Below are positions 7,697 through 17,818 of a stretch of DNA of 34,609 nucleotides, in pieces. Within the stretch, counting starts at the first letter, position 1. Each line of letters begins with the position of its first letter. Under the pieces are notes generated by a model, which worked only from the letters and a program-made list of their open reading frames with translations, ran no database searches and was not told the origin of the DNA. The stretch is taken from positions 1 through 34,609 of the forward strand of contig JAKJFE010000019.1 in NCBI GenBank assembly GCA_022705045.1, given 5' to 3'. The position numbers were made by a program, and so were the translations under genes. The stretch comes from Pseudomonadota bacterium (GTDB lineage: Bacteria; Pseudomonadota; Gammaproteobacteria; Xanthomonadales; Ahniellaceae).

Positions 7697-10171
7697 ATGA
7701 GCACGGGCATGAGCCAACACGATCAGCCGCAGTCGAACACGCTCACCGCCACCCAAAGCATCGATCCCCTGCAAGCCGACACCGCCGCGAACACGCGCGC
7801 CACCGGTGACGGCGCGCTTCCGGAACAACTCGGCGAATTCCGCATCCTCGGCTTGCTCGGGCGCGGCGGCATGGGTGCGGTCTATCTGGCCGAACAGCAG
7901 CATCCACAACGCGAAGTGGCACTGAAGGTGCTGCGCGGCGCGCATGACGACCCGGACGCGCTGCGTCGCTTCCAGCTCGAAGGAGAAGCCCTGGCGATGC
8001 TCGACCATCCGAACATCGCGCATGTGTTCGCGACCGGCGTCGATACCCGGCTCGGCGGCGCGATTCCGTTCCTGGCGATGGAACTGGTGCGCGGTCGCAA
8101 CCTGCTCGCCGATGCCGACGCGCGTGCGCTCGACGCGAACGCTCGCGTGCGTCAGATGCTGGCGATCTGCGACGGCGTGCAGCACGCGCACCAGCGCGGC
8201 GTCATCCATCGCGACCTGAAGCCGGCGAACATCCTGGTCGATGCCGAAGGTCGGCCGAAAATCATGGATTTCGGCATCGCCCGCATCGTCAGTGACGGCG
8301 GTGACGCGGCGACGCGGTTGACCGAAGCCGGCCAGGTGGTCGGCACGATCCCGTACATGAGTCCGGAACAGCTGCGCGGCGAATCGCGCAAGATCGACGT
8401 GCGCACCGACGTGTTCGCGCTCGGCGTGATCCTGTACGAACTGCTCAGCGGCAAACGCCCGCGCAACCTCGACGCGACCTCGCTGTTCTCGGCGATCAAG
8501 AGTGCCGAGCGCAATCCGATGGTGCCGCTGGCGAAGATCGAACCGAAGTTCGGCGGCGACCTCGACACCATCGTGATGAAGGCGCTGGCGGAATCGCCGT
8601 CGCAGCGGTATGCGTCCGTCGCCGATTTCGCCGCCGATCTCGAACGCTACCTCGACCATCGCCCGATCGAGGCGCGCGCACCGAGCGCGCTCTACATCGC
8701 CCGCAAGTTCGCGCGCCGCCACCGCGCTCTCGTCGCCGCCGCGTCGATCGCCTTCGTTGCACTCATCGCCGCCACCACGTTCTCGCTGTATTCGGCGCAG
8801 AAGGAGCGCGAGGCGCGTGCTGTCGCCGAGGCCAACGCGGAGATTGCAAGCTCAGTCAGCGACTTCATGAGCACGATGATTGCCGCAGCCATTCCGGAAA
8901 ATGCGCTCGGCCGGGATATCACGGTGAAGGAAGTCGTGGCGCAAGCAAGGCGCAGCTTCGAAACGTCGCCACCTGGAAACCTGCGGGTTCGTGCCGCGAT
9001 TGCGGACCAGCTGGCGCAGGCCATGGTGGCCCTGGCCGACTACGATGGCGCCGATGGCGTGCTCTCGGAGACGTTCAAGGCGGTCGAACGGGCCGGTCCG
9101 AGCTTCTCGACCGAACGAGGACTGCTCCGGCTTCAGCAGATCAGTGTCATGTCGAGCCGCGGCCTGAATGCCGATGTCGAACGGGAAGCTCGACGCGAAA
9201 TCGAGACTATCGGCAGCGCCGACGAATCTTCCGCCATTACGCTGGCCCAGCTTCGACGACTGCTCGCTGGTGCGCTGGCCAACCAATCGAAGTTCGACGC
9301 CGCGTTGGAACAGCTTGAGTTGATCGAGCGCCTGCCCGAGCAGCCGGGACAGGATGATGATCTCCTGCGCGACGGCGCCCGCAGCGACCGCGGTGCGGCG
9401 CTTCAGAAAGCCACTCGATATTCCGAAGCAGAAGCACTGCTGAGGCCCCAGATCGCGTTCTTGAACGGCAAGTACGGCAGCGATCACGTCATGACGCTGA
9501 ATGCCACTCAGATTCTGGCGGCAACCCTGCAGCTCGCCGGCAAGATGGATGATGTCGAGGAGCTGCTGGAAAAGGTCTATCAGGGACGCTTGAAGATCTA
9601 CGGGGAGATGCACCCGGAGACAATGACCTCGCAGCAAAATCTGGCGACGGTGATGATTGTCAAAGGCAAGCAGGCCGAAGCAGTGCCGTTGCTGAGGCAG
9701 TTGATTGAGCGCATGACGGCCATTCGTGGTGAGTCGCACCAATTTGTCTTGGTGGCGATGAATGTGTTGGCTTATGCGCTCGACGATCTGAATCAACTCG
9801 ACGAGGCCGAAAAAGTCTATCGCGACGTGTTGCGCATTCGCGCCGCGGCCCACCTGACCGACGCGGAAACCTTCGCCACTCAGAACAATCTAGCCATGTT
9901 GTTGATGAAACGCGGCGATCTTGAAGGCGCCAGACGCGAGTTCGTTTCACTTCTGGCGGCAACTCGGCAAGTTCTCGGTGACGACCACGTCTATGGCCAC
10001 TTATTCGCCAACAACTACGGCGACTGTCTGACCAAGCTCGGACGTTACGACGAAGCATTGAAGGAGTTGCGTGCGAGCCACAAGGGCCTGGTCGCGACCT
10101 TCGGCGCCGAACATGAACGCGTGAAGAAGTCTCTGGCGCGTATCGAAACAGCGGAGAAGCGCGGCCGCTAG
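7697..10171 (+). CDS. Transmembrane Ser/Thr protein kinase with TPR-like C-terminus
   Basis: 824-aa Hanks-type kinase. The kinase domain spans roughly residues 46-310: glycine loop LGRGGMGAV near 55, Lys77 (VALKVL), catalytic HRDLKPAN with His171/Asp173, and DFG with Asp191. A juxtamembrane stretch and one membrane helix (about 343-364) follow, then about 450 residues of tetratricopeptide-like helices (paired motifs such as ATRYSEAEALLRPQ and YDEALKELRASHKG), presumably a periplasmic sensor or binding region. Start at the ATG at 7697 or 7709; the frame continues open upstream to 7214 but antisense to the VWA gene. The neighbouring FHA-PP2C phosphatase is the obvious antagonist. By eye GC content falls from about residue 385 on, suggesting the TPR half has a different history. 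Confidence 0.92.
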   Translation: MSTGMSQHDQPQSNTLTATQSIDPLQADTAANTRATGDGALPEQLGEFRILGLLGRGGMGAVYLAEQQHPQREVALKVLRGAHDDPDALRRFQLEGEALAMLDHPNIAHVFATGVDTRLGGAIPFLAMELVRGRNLLADADARALDANARVRQMLAICDGVQHAHQRGVIHRDLKPANILVDAEGRPKIMDFGIARIVSDGGDAATRLTEAGQVVGTIPYMSPEQLRGESRKIDVRTDVFALGVILYELLSGKRPRNLDATSLFSAIKSAERNPMVPLAKIEPKFGGDLDTIVMKALAESPSQRYASVADFAADLERYLDHRPIEARAPSALYIARKFARRHRALVAAASIAFVALIAATTFSLYSAQKEREARAVAEANAEIASSVSDFMSTMIAAAIPENALGRDITVKEVVAQARRSFETSPPGNLRVRAAIADQLAQAMVALADYDGADGVLSETFKAVERAGPSFSTERGLLRLQQISVMSSRGLNADVEREARREIETIGSADESSAITLAQLRRLLAGALANQSKFDAALEQLELIERLPEQPGQDDDLLRDGARSDRGAALQKATRYSEAEALLRPQIAFLNGKYGSDHVMTLNATQILAATLQLAGKMDDVEELLEKVYQGRLKIYGEMHPETMTSQQNLATVMIVKGKQAEAVPLLRQLIERMTAIRGESHQFVLVAMNVLAYALDDLNQLDEAEKVYRDVLRIRAAAHLTDAETFATQNNLAMLLMKRGDLEGARREFVSLLAATRQVLGDDHVYGHLFANNYGDCLTKLGRYDEALKELRASHKGLVATFGAEHERVKKSLARIETAEKRGR

Positions 10172-10189
10172 ACGCCGTCGGTTTCACAC

Positions 10190-10226
10190 AAAAACCATAG
10201 TGGCGGCGAGCCAAACACTCGCCGCC
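10190..10226 (-). terminator. Intrinsic terminator after the small secreted protein genes
   Basis: On the minus strand a 9-bp GC-rich stem (GGCGGCGAG 10202-10210 with CTCGCCGCC 10218-10226, 7-nt loop) is followed a few bases on by five Ts (AAAAA at 10190-10194 on the plus strand). It ends the operon of the two small proteins and may also slow readthrough from the convergent kinase gene. Confidence 0.65.
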
Positions 10227-10233
10227 TGCTGCA

Positions 10234-10443
10234 TCAGCGGATGATCGACGTGAAGCTCCGCGATTCGTCCTGCACAGACTCCAGTTGCTCGGCAGTGTTC
10301 TCGGCCGCTGCATCTTCGCTCTCGGACTCGAAGAGCGAAACAACCCAGCTCCAAAGGTCAAGGGTCCCTGCCTCTGGATTTGCCGTTGCATGAGCGAACG
10401 GCGCAACGAGGAGTAGCGGCAATACCAGCACGATCTTCTTCAT
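10234..10443 (-). CDS. Small secreted protein with WxWxVSLFES motif (copy 2)
   Basis: 69-aa protein starting at the ATG at 10443. It opens with a clear Sec signal peptide (MKKIVLVLPLLLVAPFAHA), with likely cleavage after AHA. The mature part is about 50 residues, acidic, and begins with LDLWSWVVSLFESESED; the tail is rich in Glu and Ser. It is a tandem paralogue of the gene at 10478-10681, 34 bp upstream: both have the signal peptide, then D-x-W-x-W-x-V-S-L-F-E-S, then an acidic tail. I know no family with this motif. Position between a kinase and its presumed phosphatase may be chance. Translation is well supported by the shared pattern; function unknown. Confidence 0.72.
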   Translation of the reverse strand: MKKIVLVLPLLLVAPFAHATANPEAGTLDLWSWVVSLFESESEDAAAENTAEQLESVQDESRSFTSIIR

Positions 10444-10477
10444 GACGGTCTCTCGAATTTGGTTGCTGGTTCGGCGA

Positions 10478-10681
10478 TTAGCGCGGACCGAGGCCGAGCG
10501 CGGTATCGATGTTCGCGAGCGAAGCTTCAATCACCTGACTGTCGGCAACCGCCGCATTGTCGCTCTCGAACAGAGAGACAAACCAAGCCCAGATGTCAAA
10601 TTCTTTAGTCTCGGTAGTTGCCGCAGCATGGGCCATGGGCGCGCAGAGCGTGAGGGCGACGATCAATGCAATCTTCTTCAT
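10478..10681 (-). CDS. Small secreted protein with WxWxVSLFES motif (copy 1)
   Basis: 67-aa protein starting at the ATG at 10681, with a GGAG ribosome site about 9 bases upstream. The signal peptide MKKIALIVALTLCAPMAHA is followed by a mature region of about 48 residues containing FDIWAWFVSLFESDN. It is the upstream copy of a tandem pair with 10234-10443; sequence outside the motif has diverged (tail VIEASLANIDTALGLGPR), so selection has kept the aromatic motif in particular. The conserved block is hydrophobic and could contact a membrane or a protein partner. Not recognised as any named family. Confidence 0.72.
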   Translation of the reverse strand: MKKIALIVALTLCAPMAHAAATTETKEFDIWAWFVSLFESDNAAVADSQVIEASLANIDTALGLGPR

Positions 10682-10725
10682 GGAACGGCTCCAATCTGTG
10701 GTCGAGGGTCTGGAATCGGGCCGGC

Positions 10726-10754
10726 ACCATATCTTCTGTTACGTTCTGATACAA
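10726..10754 (-). promoter_or_regulatory. Possible sigma-70 promoter of the small secreted protein pair
   Basis: On the minus strand TTGTAT (10754-10749) and TATGGT (10731-10726) are separated by 17 bp, about 45 bp before the first ATG. Match to consensus is weak (3/6 and 4/6), so this is only a candidate. Confidence 0.3.
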
Positions 10755-10763
10755 CCAAGAACG

Positions 10764-12299
10764 CTAGCGGTGTGCCAACACCAGCAAGCTCGCGTCATCG
10801 CCGCCGCGCGGCACCCGTCGGCGCAGTGCGGACGCGGTATCGGCAGCGTTGGCCGGGCGCGCAAGCAGGTCGCGGCAGGTGCTGCGGATCGCTGGGTCGG
10901 CGAGCGATTCGCTGTAGCCGTCGGTCGCGACGATGCAACGGTCGCCGGCGGCGAGCTGCAGGGCTTCGCCGACATGCTGGGTGTCGGTCACCACGCCGAT
11001 CGGCGGATGGCCGCGCAGCGCGACGGCTTCGACACTGCCATCGACGCGTGCGATCCAGCATTGGCCGTGGCCGGCGTCGACCGCGTCGGCACGACCCTGC
11101 GCGTCGATGCGCGCCAGCCACAACGTGATGAACTGGCCCGGTGCGAGCACGGTCGCGAGTTCGGCGGCAAGATGGTCGGCCACCTGCGCGGGTGATGGCG
11201 CGCGCCGGCATTCGCTGCGCAGGATCGCGAGCGCGGTCGCCATCAGCAAGGCTGCGGCGGTGCCATGACCGACCACATCGCCGACAAAGCACCAGACCGC
11301 ACCGTCGCCGGTGTCGATGACATCGATGAAGTCGCCGCACATGCCATCGCCGGGCTCGGTGCTGAAGGCATAGTCGAGTGCGCCGACGACGCCTTGTCGC
11401 GACGCGCACAACTGCTGTTGCACACGGCGCGCCTGCGCGCGTTCGGCCATCAGGCGTTCGCGTTCGGCCGCAGCGGAGATGCCTTCGCGATGCGCCAGCG
11501 CCAGTGCGGCGATGCGCGCGGCGGCTTCGACATAGGCGAGCACGCTGCCGTCGCGATCGCGGAACGGTTCGGCGCGATCGAGATAGAGCCAGGTCGGATG
11601 CTGCACGCCGCCGAGACGGAAGCACAGGGCATGCGCGATCGGCGTCGCGACCAGACTCGCGCCCAACTCGCCCGGCGCGATCGATTCCAGCACCGACGGT
11701 TCGTCCGCCTCGGCCGCCCGCAGCAGGGTCGTGCTGAACACGCGATCGGCACTGCCCTCGCGCGCCTGCATCGCGGCGACGTCGATCGCATCGATGTCAC
11801 CACGCAACACCGCCACACGATCGTAGGCCAGGCTCGCCCCGAGATCGCGGCACAGGGCATCGAGCAAGGACTGCTCATCCTCGGCCTGACCGGCGCTCTG
11901 CACCAGCGCGAACAAGGCGCGCAGCCGCAGCTGCGGCACAGAACCGATGGTCGAGGGACGATGCAGCGATGCCGGCACCGGCTCGTCCGGCGCACGGGCC
12001 ATGCGCACCACGAAGGTCCACGGTCCCACACGCAAGCGGTCGTCGGCCGCGAGCGGCACATCCTGCTCCGGCACCAGGCGCGCCGCATTCAACAGCGTGC
12101 CCTGGGTACTGCCGAGATCGCGCAGACACCAGCGGCCGTCGATCACGGCCAGCCGCGCATGCTGGCGCGACACGGCGATGTCGATCAGCTGAATCTCGTT
12201 CTCGGGCGCACGACCGATGCGGTATTCACCCGCGTCCAATGGCCCGACATGGGCCCGCGGCGGCCCCGATTCGATGCTCAGCGACAACGCCGTCGGCAT
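10764..12299 (-). CDS. FHA - GAF-like - PP2C/SpoIIE serine phosphatase
   Basis: 511-aa cytoplasmic protein starting at the ATG at 12299 (MPTALSLSIE). The FHA domain (about 15-95) has the phosphothreonine-binding signature GRAPENEIQL, SRQHARL and LRDLGSTQGTLLN. A GAF-like region (about 125-290) follows, then a coiled coil (AERERLMAERAQARRVQQQL) and a SpoIIE/RsbU-type PP2C domain with metal-binding acids in CGDFIDVI, VGDVVGHG, ATDGYSE and GGDDASLL. It probably binds phosphorylated targets through the FHA domain and removes phosphate from Ser/Thr, opposing the nearby kinase. The MoxR gene upstream ends 13 bp before this start, so they form one operon together with the Reeler-like gene. Confidence 0.9.
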   Translation of the reverse strand: MPTALSLSIESGPPRAHVGPLDAGEYRIGRAPENEIQLIDIAVSRQHARLAVIDGRWCLRDLGSTQGTLLNAARLVPEQDVPLAADDRLRVGPWTFVVRMARAPDEPVPASLHRPSTIGSVPQLRLRALFALVQSAGQAEDEQSLLDALCRDLGASLAYDRVAVLRGDIDAIDVAAMQAREGSADRVFSTTLLRAAEADEPSVLESIAPGELGASLVATPIAHALCFRLGGVQHPTWLYLDRAEPFRDRDGSVLAYVEAAARIAALALAHREGISAAAERERLMAERAQARRVQQQLCASRQGVVGALDYAFSTEPGDGMCGDFIDVIDTGDGAVWCFVGDVVGHGTAAALLMATALAILRSECRRAPSPAQVADHLAAELATVLAPGQFITLWLARIDAQGRADAVDAGHGQCWIARVDGSVEAVALRGHPPIGVVTDTQHVGEALQLAAGDRCIVATDGYSESLADPAIRSTCRDLLARPANAADTASALRRRVPRGGDDASLLVLAHR

Positions 12300-12312
12300 C
12301 GTGGCCAAACCC

Positions 12313-13167
12313 TCAGCCGCGTCGCGCCATGAACGCGAGCTTCTCGAACAACTGCACATCGGCCTCGTTCTTGACCAGTGCGCCATACAACGGCGGCAAG
12401 ACCTTGCGCGCATTCTTCTCGCGCAGCACCTCGAGCGGGATGTCTTCGGCGACCAGCAGCTTGATCCAGTCGAGCAGTTCCGACGTGCTCGGCTTCTTCT
12501 TCAGCGATGGCGCCTCGCGCACATGGAAGAACGCCTGCAACGCCTCGTTCACCAGCTCGCGCTTGATGCCCGGATAGTGGGCGTCGACGATGCGCGTCAG
12601 CGTCTCGGCATCGGGGAAACGGATGTAGTGGAAGAAGCAGCGGCGCAGGAAGGCATCCGGCAGTTCCTTCTCGTTGTTGCTGGTGATGATGACGATCGGG
12701 CGGTGTTTCGCGCGGATGGTTTCCTGGGTCTCGTAGACGTGGAAGTCCATGCGATCGAGTTCGCGCAGCAGGTCGTTCGGGAACTCGATGTCGGCCTTGT
12801 CGATCTCGTCGATCAGCAGCACCACGCGCTGTTCGGACGCGAACGCTTCCCACAGCTTGCCGGGCACGATGTAGTTGCGGATGTCGGCGACGCGTGCATC
12901 ACCGAGCTGCGAATCGCGCAGGCGCGAGACCGCGTCGTATTCGTAGAGCCCGTGCTGCGCCTTGGTGCTGGACTTGATGTGCCATTCGATCAGCGGCGCA
13001 CCAAGGGCGCGCGCCACTTCCTCGGCCAGCAGGGTCTTGCCGGTGCCGGGTTCGCCCTTGATCAGCAGCGGCCGCTGCAGCGTGATCGCGGCGTTGACCG
13101 CCAGCATCAGGTCGTCGGTGGCGATGTAGCGGTCGGTGCCTTCGAAACGCGTTCGCGGAGCCTGCAT
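12313..13167 (-). CDS. MoxR-family AAA+ ATPase
   Basis: 284-aa MoxR ATPase: Walker A GEPGTGKT (about 38-45), Walker B VVLLIDEIDKAD (about 115-126), sensor-1 ITSNNEKELPDAFLRRC with the arginine finger, and a C-terminal lid. MoxR proteins work with VWA-domain partners as chaperones in maturation of enzymes or complexes. The CoxE-type VWA partner here is probably 6448-7620, unusually separated. Starts with ATG at 13167, 3 bp after the stop of the Reeler-like gene and 13 bp before the FHA-phosphatase gene, so the three are co-transcribed. Confidence 0.9.
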   Translation of the reverse strand: MQAPRTRFEGTDRYIATDDLMLAVNAAITLQRPLLIKGEPGTGKTLLAEEVARALGAPLIEWHIKSSTKAQHGLYEYDAVSRLRDSQLGDARVADIRNYIVPGKLWEAFASEQRVVLLIDEIDKADIEFPNDLLRELDRMDFHVYETQETIRAKHRPIVIITSNNEKELPDAFLRRCFFHYIRFPDAETLTRIVDAHYPGIKRELVNEALQAFFHVREAPSLKKKPSTSELLDWIKLLVAEDIPLEVLREKNARKVLPPLYGALVKNEADVQLFEKLAFMARRG

Positions 13168-13170
13168 GGG

Positions 13171-13731
13171 TTACTCGAAGCTGTCGGTGAAGATGTGGTT
13201 GATGCTGCGCAGATCGAGCGACAGCATCTGATAGGCATTGAAACCCAGCAGGGCAATGCCGCGCACGCGCAGATCACCGGTATCGATGGCCGGTGGCTGC
13301 CAGGTCAGGGTCATCGGCAGGCTCTTCGTTTGGCTGCTGTCGTGCGTCAGCACGGGCGTCAGTCCGGCGAAATTGCAGCCCTCGTAGCCGTCGAACACGG
13401 CCTTGATGCCCATCGGATACGGCGCCGTGAAGTTGCCGCGCTTGATCGGCATCGCCATGTCATCGAGCGCATCCGGATCTTCGACGTAGAGCAGCACGCC
13501 GCGCACGGTGACGCCCGAGTCGACGTTGGACAAGGTCAGCGTCATCGCCTGTCCGGGCGTGTATTGCGCGGGCGTGGCGCTCAGCGAGAACCCCATGTTC
13601 GCGATGGGATCACCCATCGGCGATTCCAGGACATCCTCGGCATGACAGGTGGGCGCACCGCCGCTGAAGGCTTGTGCCCACAGCGGCAGCACCGAGAACA
13701 GCATCGCGAGCAGACGAGATGGAGATTTCAT
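13171..13731 (-). CDS. Secreted Reeler-domain-like protein with DSFE tail
   Basis: 186-aa protein with a Sec signal peptide (MKSPSRLLAMLFSVLPLWAQA, cut after AQA). The mature protein follows the Reeler pattern: an N-terminal SGGAP with a nearby Cys, YTPGQAMTLTLS, VRGVLLYVED, GNFTAPYP, a Cys in YEGCN, VLTHDSSQTKSLPMTLTWQPPA and a final VRGIALLG strand. Reeler domains are best known from animal and other eukaryotic extracellular proteins, with some bacterial members. The C-terminus ends IFTDSFE. Similar short I-F-x-D-x-F-E tails end many secreted proteins in Lysobacterales genomes (from memory) and may be a sorting tag. First gene of the Reeler-moxR-phosphatase operon, 45 bp after tex. Role unknown. 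Confidence 0.72.
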   Translation of the reverse strand: MKSPSRLLAMLFSVLPLWAQAFSGGAPTCHAEDVLESPMGDPIANMGFSLSATPAQYTPGQAMTLTLSNVDSGVTVRGVLLYVEDPDALDDMAMPIKRGNFTAPYPMGIKAVFDGYEGCNFAGLTPVLTHDSSQTKSLPMTLTWQPPAIDTGDLRVRGIALLGFNAYQMLSLDLRSINHIFTDSFE

Positions 13732-13776
13732 GGGGCTAGCGTACCGGCTCCCAGAATTGCCCGCCCGCGGCCTGCG

Positions 13777-16125
<2,349 letters not shown>

Positions 16126-16214
16126 GCGGGGGAAACTCCGGGAAGGATCGCGCTTCGTCAGCGATCGGTCGAACACATTGTCGGGGAGGCGATTCTAACG
16201 GCTGTCGTCTGAAA

Positions 16215-16277
16215 GTCGCGCGATAAACCGCGCTCCTACACATCGGCGAACTGTAGGAGCGCGGTTTATCGCGCGAC
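16215..16277. repeat. REP-like element: perfect 26-bp inverted repeat
   Basis: The arms at 16215-16240 and 16252-16277 are exact reverse complements over 26 bp with an 11-nt loop. The second arm starts TGTAGGAGCGCG and ends ATCGCGCGAC. The GTAGGAGCGCG core is typical of REP palindromes in Pseudomonas and Lysobacterales genomes. It lies 11 bp after the prpF stop and upstream of tex; its transcript would fold into a very stable hairpin that could end or stabilise the prpF mRNA. Confidence 0.9.
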
Positions 16278-16288
16278 CCGCGGCGGCA

Positions 16289-17473
16289 TCACCACACCTT
16301 CGGCACGCGCACGAATCCTTCCATCAACACGCGCGCGCTGCGGCTCATGATCGCCTTGGTGACGATCCATTGGCCGTCGCGTTGTTCGGCCTTGGCGCCG
16401 ACGCGCAAGGTGCCGCTCGGATGACCGAAGCGCACCGCGTCGCGCGCACCGCCGCCCGCGGCGAGATTGACCAGCGTGCCCGGCACCGATGCGGCGGTCG
16501 CGATCGCGACTGCGCAGGTCGCCATCATCGCGTGATGCAGCTTGCCCATCGACAGCGCGCGCACCAGCACGTCGACATCGCCGACCTCGATGCGCTTGCC
16601 GCTCGATGCGGTGTACGCCGTCGGCGGCGCGACGAAGGCGATCTTCGGCGTGTGCTGGCGCGTCGCCGCTTCGGCGACAGCCTTGATCAGGCCCATGCGC
16701 ACGGCGGCATGCGCGCGGATGGTTTCGAAGGTCGAGAGCAACGCGGCATCGTTGTTGATGTCGGCTTGCAGTTCGGTGCCTTTCAGTCCGAGCGCTTCCG
16801 CCTTCAGGAACACGGTCGGGATGCCGGAATTGATCATCGTGACTTCGAACGATCCAACGCCCGGCACGTCGAGCGTGTCGACGAGATGGCCGGTCGGGAA
16901 CATCGAACCGCCCTCGTCGCCCGAATCTTCGGCCGGATCGAGGAATTCGAGTTCGATCTCGGCCGCCGGGAACGTCACGCCATCGAGTTCGAAGTCACCG
17001 AGTTCCTGCACCGCGCCATCACGCATCGGCACATGCGCGATGATCGTCTTGCCGATGTTCTTCTGCCAGATCCGTACCGTCGCCTTGCCGTCGCGCGGCA
17101 GGCGGGAAGCATCGACCAGCCCGTTCGCGATCGCGAATGGACCGACCGCCGAACTGAGGTTGCCGCAGTTGCCCGACCAGTCGACGAAGGCCTGCTCGAT
17201 CGCGACCTGGCCGTACAGGTAGTCGACATCATGGTCGGGCACCGAACTCTTGCCGATGATCACGCACTTGCTCGTGCTCGATGTCGCGCCGCCCATGCCG
17301 TCGGTCTGCTTGCCATACGGATCCGGCGACCCGATCACGCGCATCAGCAGCGCATCGCGCGCCACGCCCGGCACCTGCGCTTCGATCGGCAAGTCCTCCA
17401 GCTTGAAGAACACGCCCTTGCTGGTGCCGCCGCGCATGTAGGTCGCGGGGACCTTGAGTTGCTTCACATCCAT
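16289..17473 (-). CDS. prpF: PrpF: 2-methylaconitate cis-trans isomerase
   Basis: 394-aa PrpF. The family start ATYMRGGTSKGVFF is at 10-23. Lys69 (TSSTSK) and Cys103 (GNCGNLS) sit where I recall the catalytic Lys73 and Cys107 of Shewanella PrpF. It isomerises the 2-methylaconitate made by AcnD so that an ordinary aconitase can make 2-methylisocitrate in the methylcitrate route of propionate breakdown. Normally directly after acnD; here toxin-antitoxin genes and a remnant of another prpF start lie between them. The ATG at 17473 follows the hepT stop by 3 bp, so it now depends on readthrough from the mntA-hepT unit or a promoter there. A REP hairpin follows its stop. Confidence 0.94.
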   Translation of the reverse strand: MDVKQLKVPATYMRGGTSKGVFFKLEDLPIEAQVPGVARDALLMRVIGSPDPYGKQTDGMGGATSSTSKCVIIGKSSVPDHDVDYLYGQVAIEQAFVDWSGNCGNLSSAVGPFAIANGLVDASRLPRDGKATVRIWQKNIGKTIIAHVPMRDGAVQELGDFELDGVTFPAAEIELEFLDPAEDSGDEGGSMFPTGHLVDTLDVPGVGSFEVTMINSGIPTVFLKAEALGLKGTELQADINNDAALLSTFETIRAHAAVRMGLIKAVAEAATRQHTPKIAFVAPPTAYTASSGKRIEVGDVDVLVRALSMGKLHHAMMATCAVAIATAASVPGTLVNLAAGGGARDAVRFGHPSGTLRVGAKAEQRDGQWIVTKAIMSRSARVLMEGFVRVPKVW

Positions 17474-17476
17474 GAT

Positions 17477-17818
17477 TCAAGCCTTTTGCAGTAGTTCGTC
17501 GACCTGCTGCCGGAGCTTCGGCAGCCGGGTTTGCGACAGATCCCAAACCAGTCTGTCGTCCACTTCGGCATAGCCGTGGATCAGCACGTTGCGGAAGGCG
17601 ATGACACGTTGGTATTCGCTGATGCGTGCCGCCATGTCCGGGTCACGCTTGGCGAGCTGCGCCAACGCTTCGCCGATGATCTCGAATTGGCGTTCCACGG
17701 CCGCACGCAGCATCGCATTGCTCTCGTAGTCCGACCATGTCCTGCCTTGGATGAACGCCGCCAAGGACGCCGCGGCGTGCTGCATGTCGAACAAATATTT
17801 GGCCAACTCAAGCCGCAT
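17477..17818 (-). CDS. hepT: HepT: HEPN ribonuclease toxin (DUF86)
   Basis: 113-aa all-helical HEPN protein. The motif RNVLIHGY (Arg76, His81, Tyr83) is the R-x4-H-x-Y signature: Arg and His form the RNase active site, and the Tyr is the residue that the MntA partner modifies with AMP in characterised HepT/MntA pairs. Its start overlaps the end of the mntA gene by 11 bp, the standard arrangement. The module sits directly before prpF, breaking the usual acnD-prpF order. Confidence 0.9.
   Translation of the reverse strand: MRLELAKYLFDMQHAAASLAAFIQGRTWSDYESNAMLRAAVERQFEIIGEALAQLAKRDPDMAARISEYQRVIAFRNVLIHGYAEVDDRLVWDLSQTRLPKLRQQVDELLQKA

Noticed and set aside
6638..8722. 694-codon minus-strand frame over the kinase and VWA genes
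   Set aside because: Arg-rich shadow of two well-supported genes; no recognisable protein.
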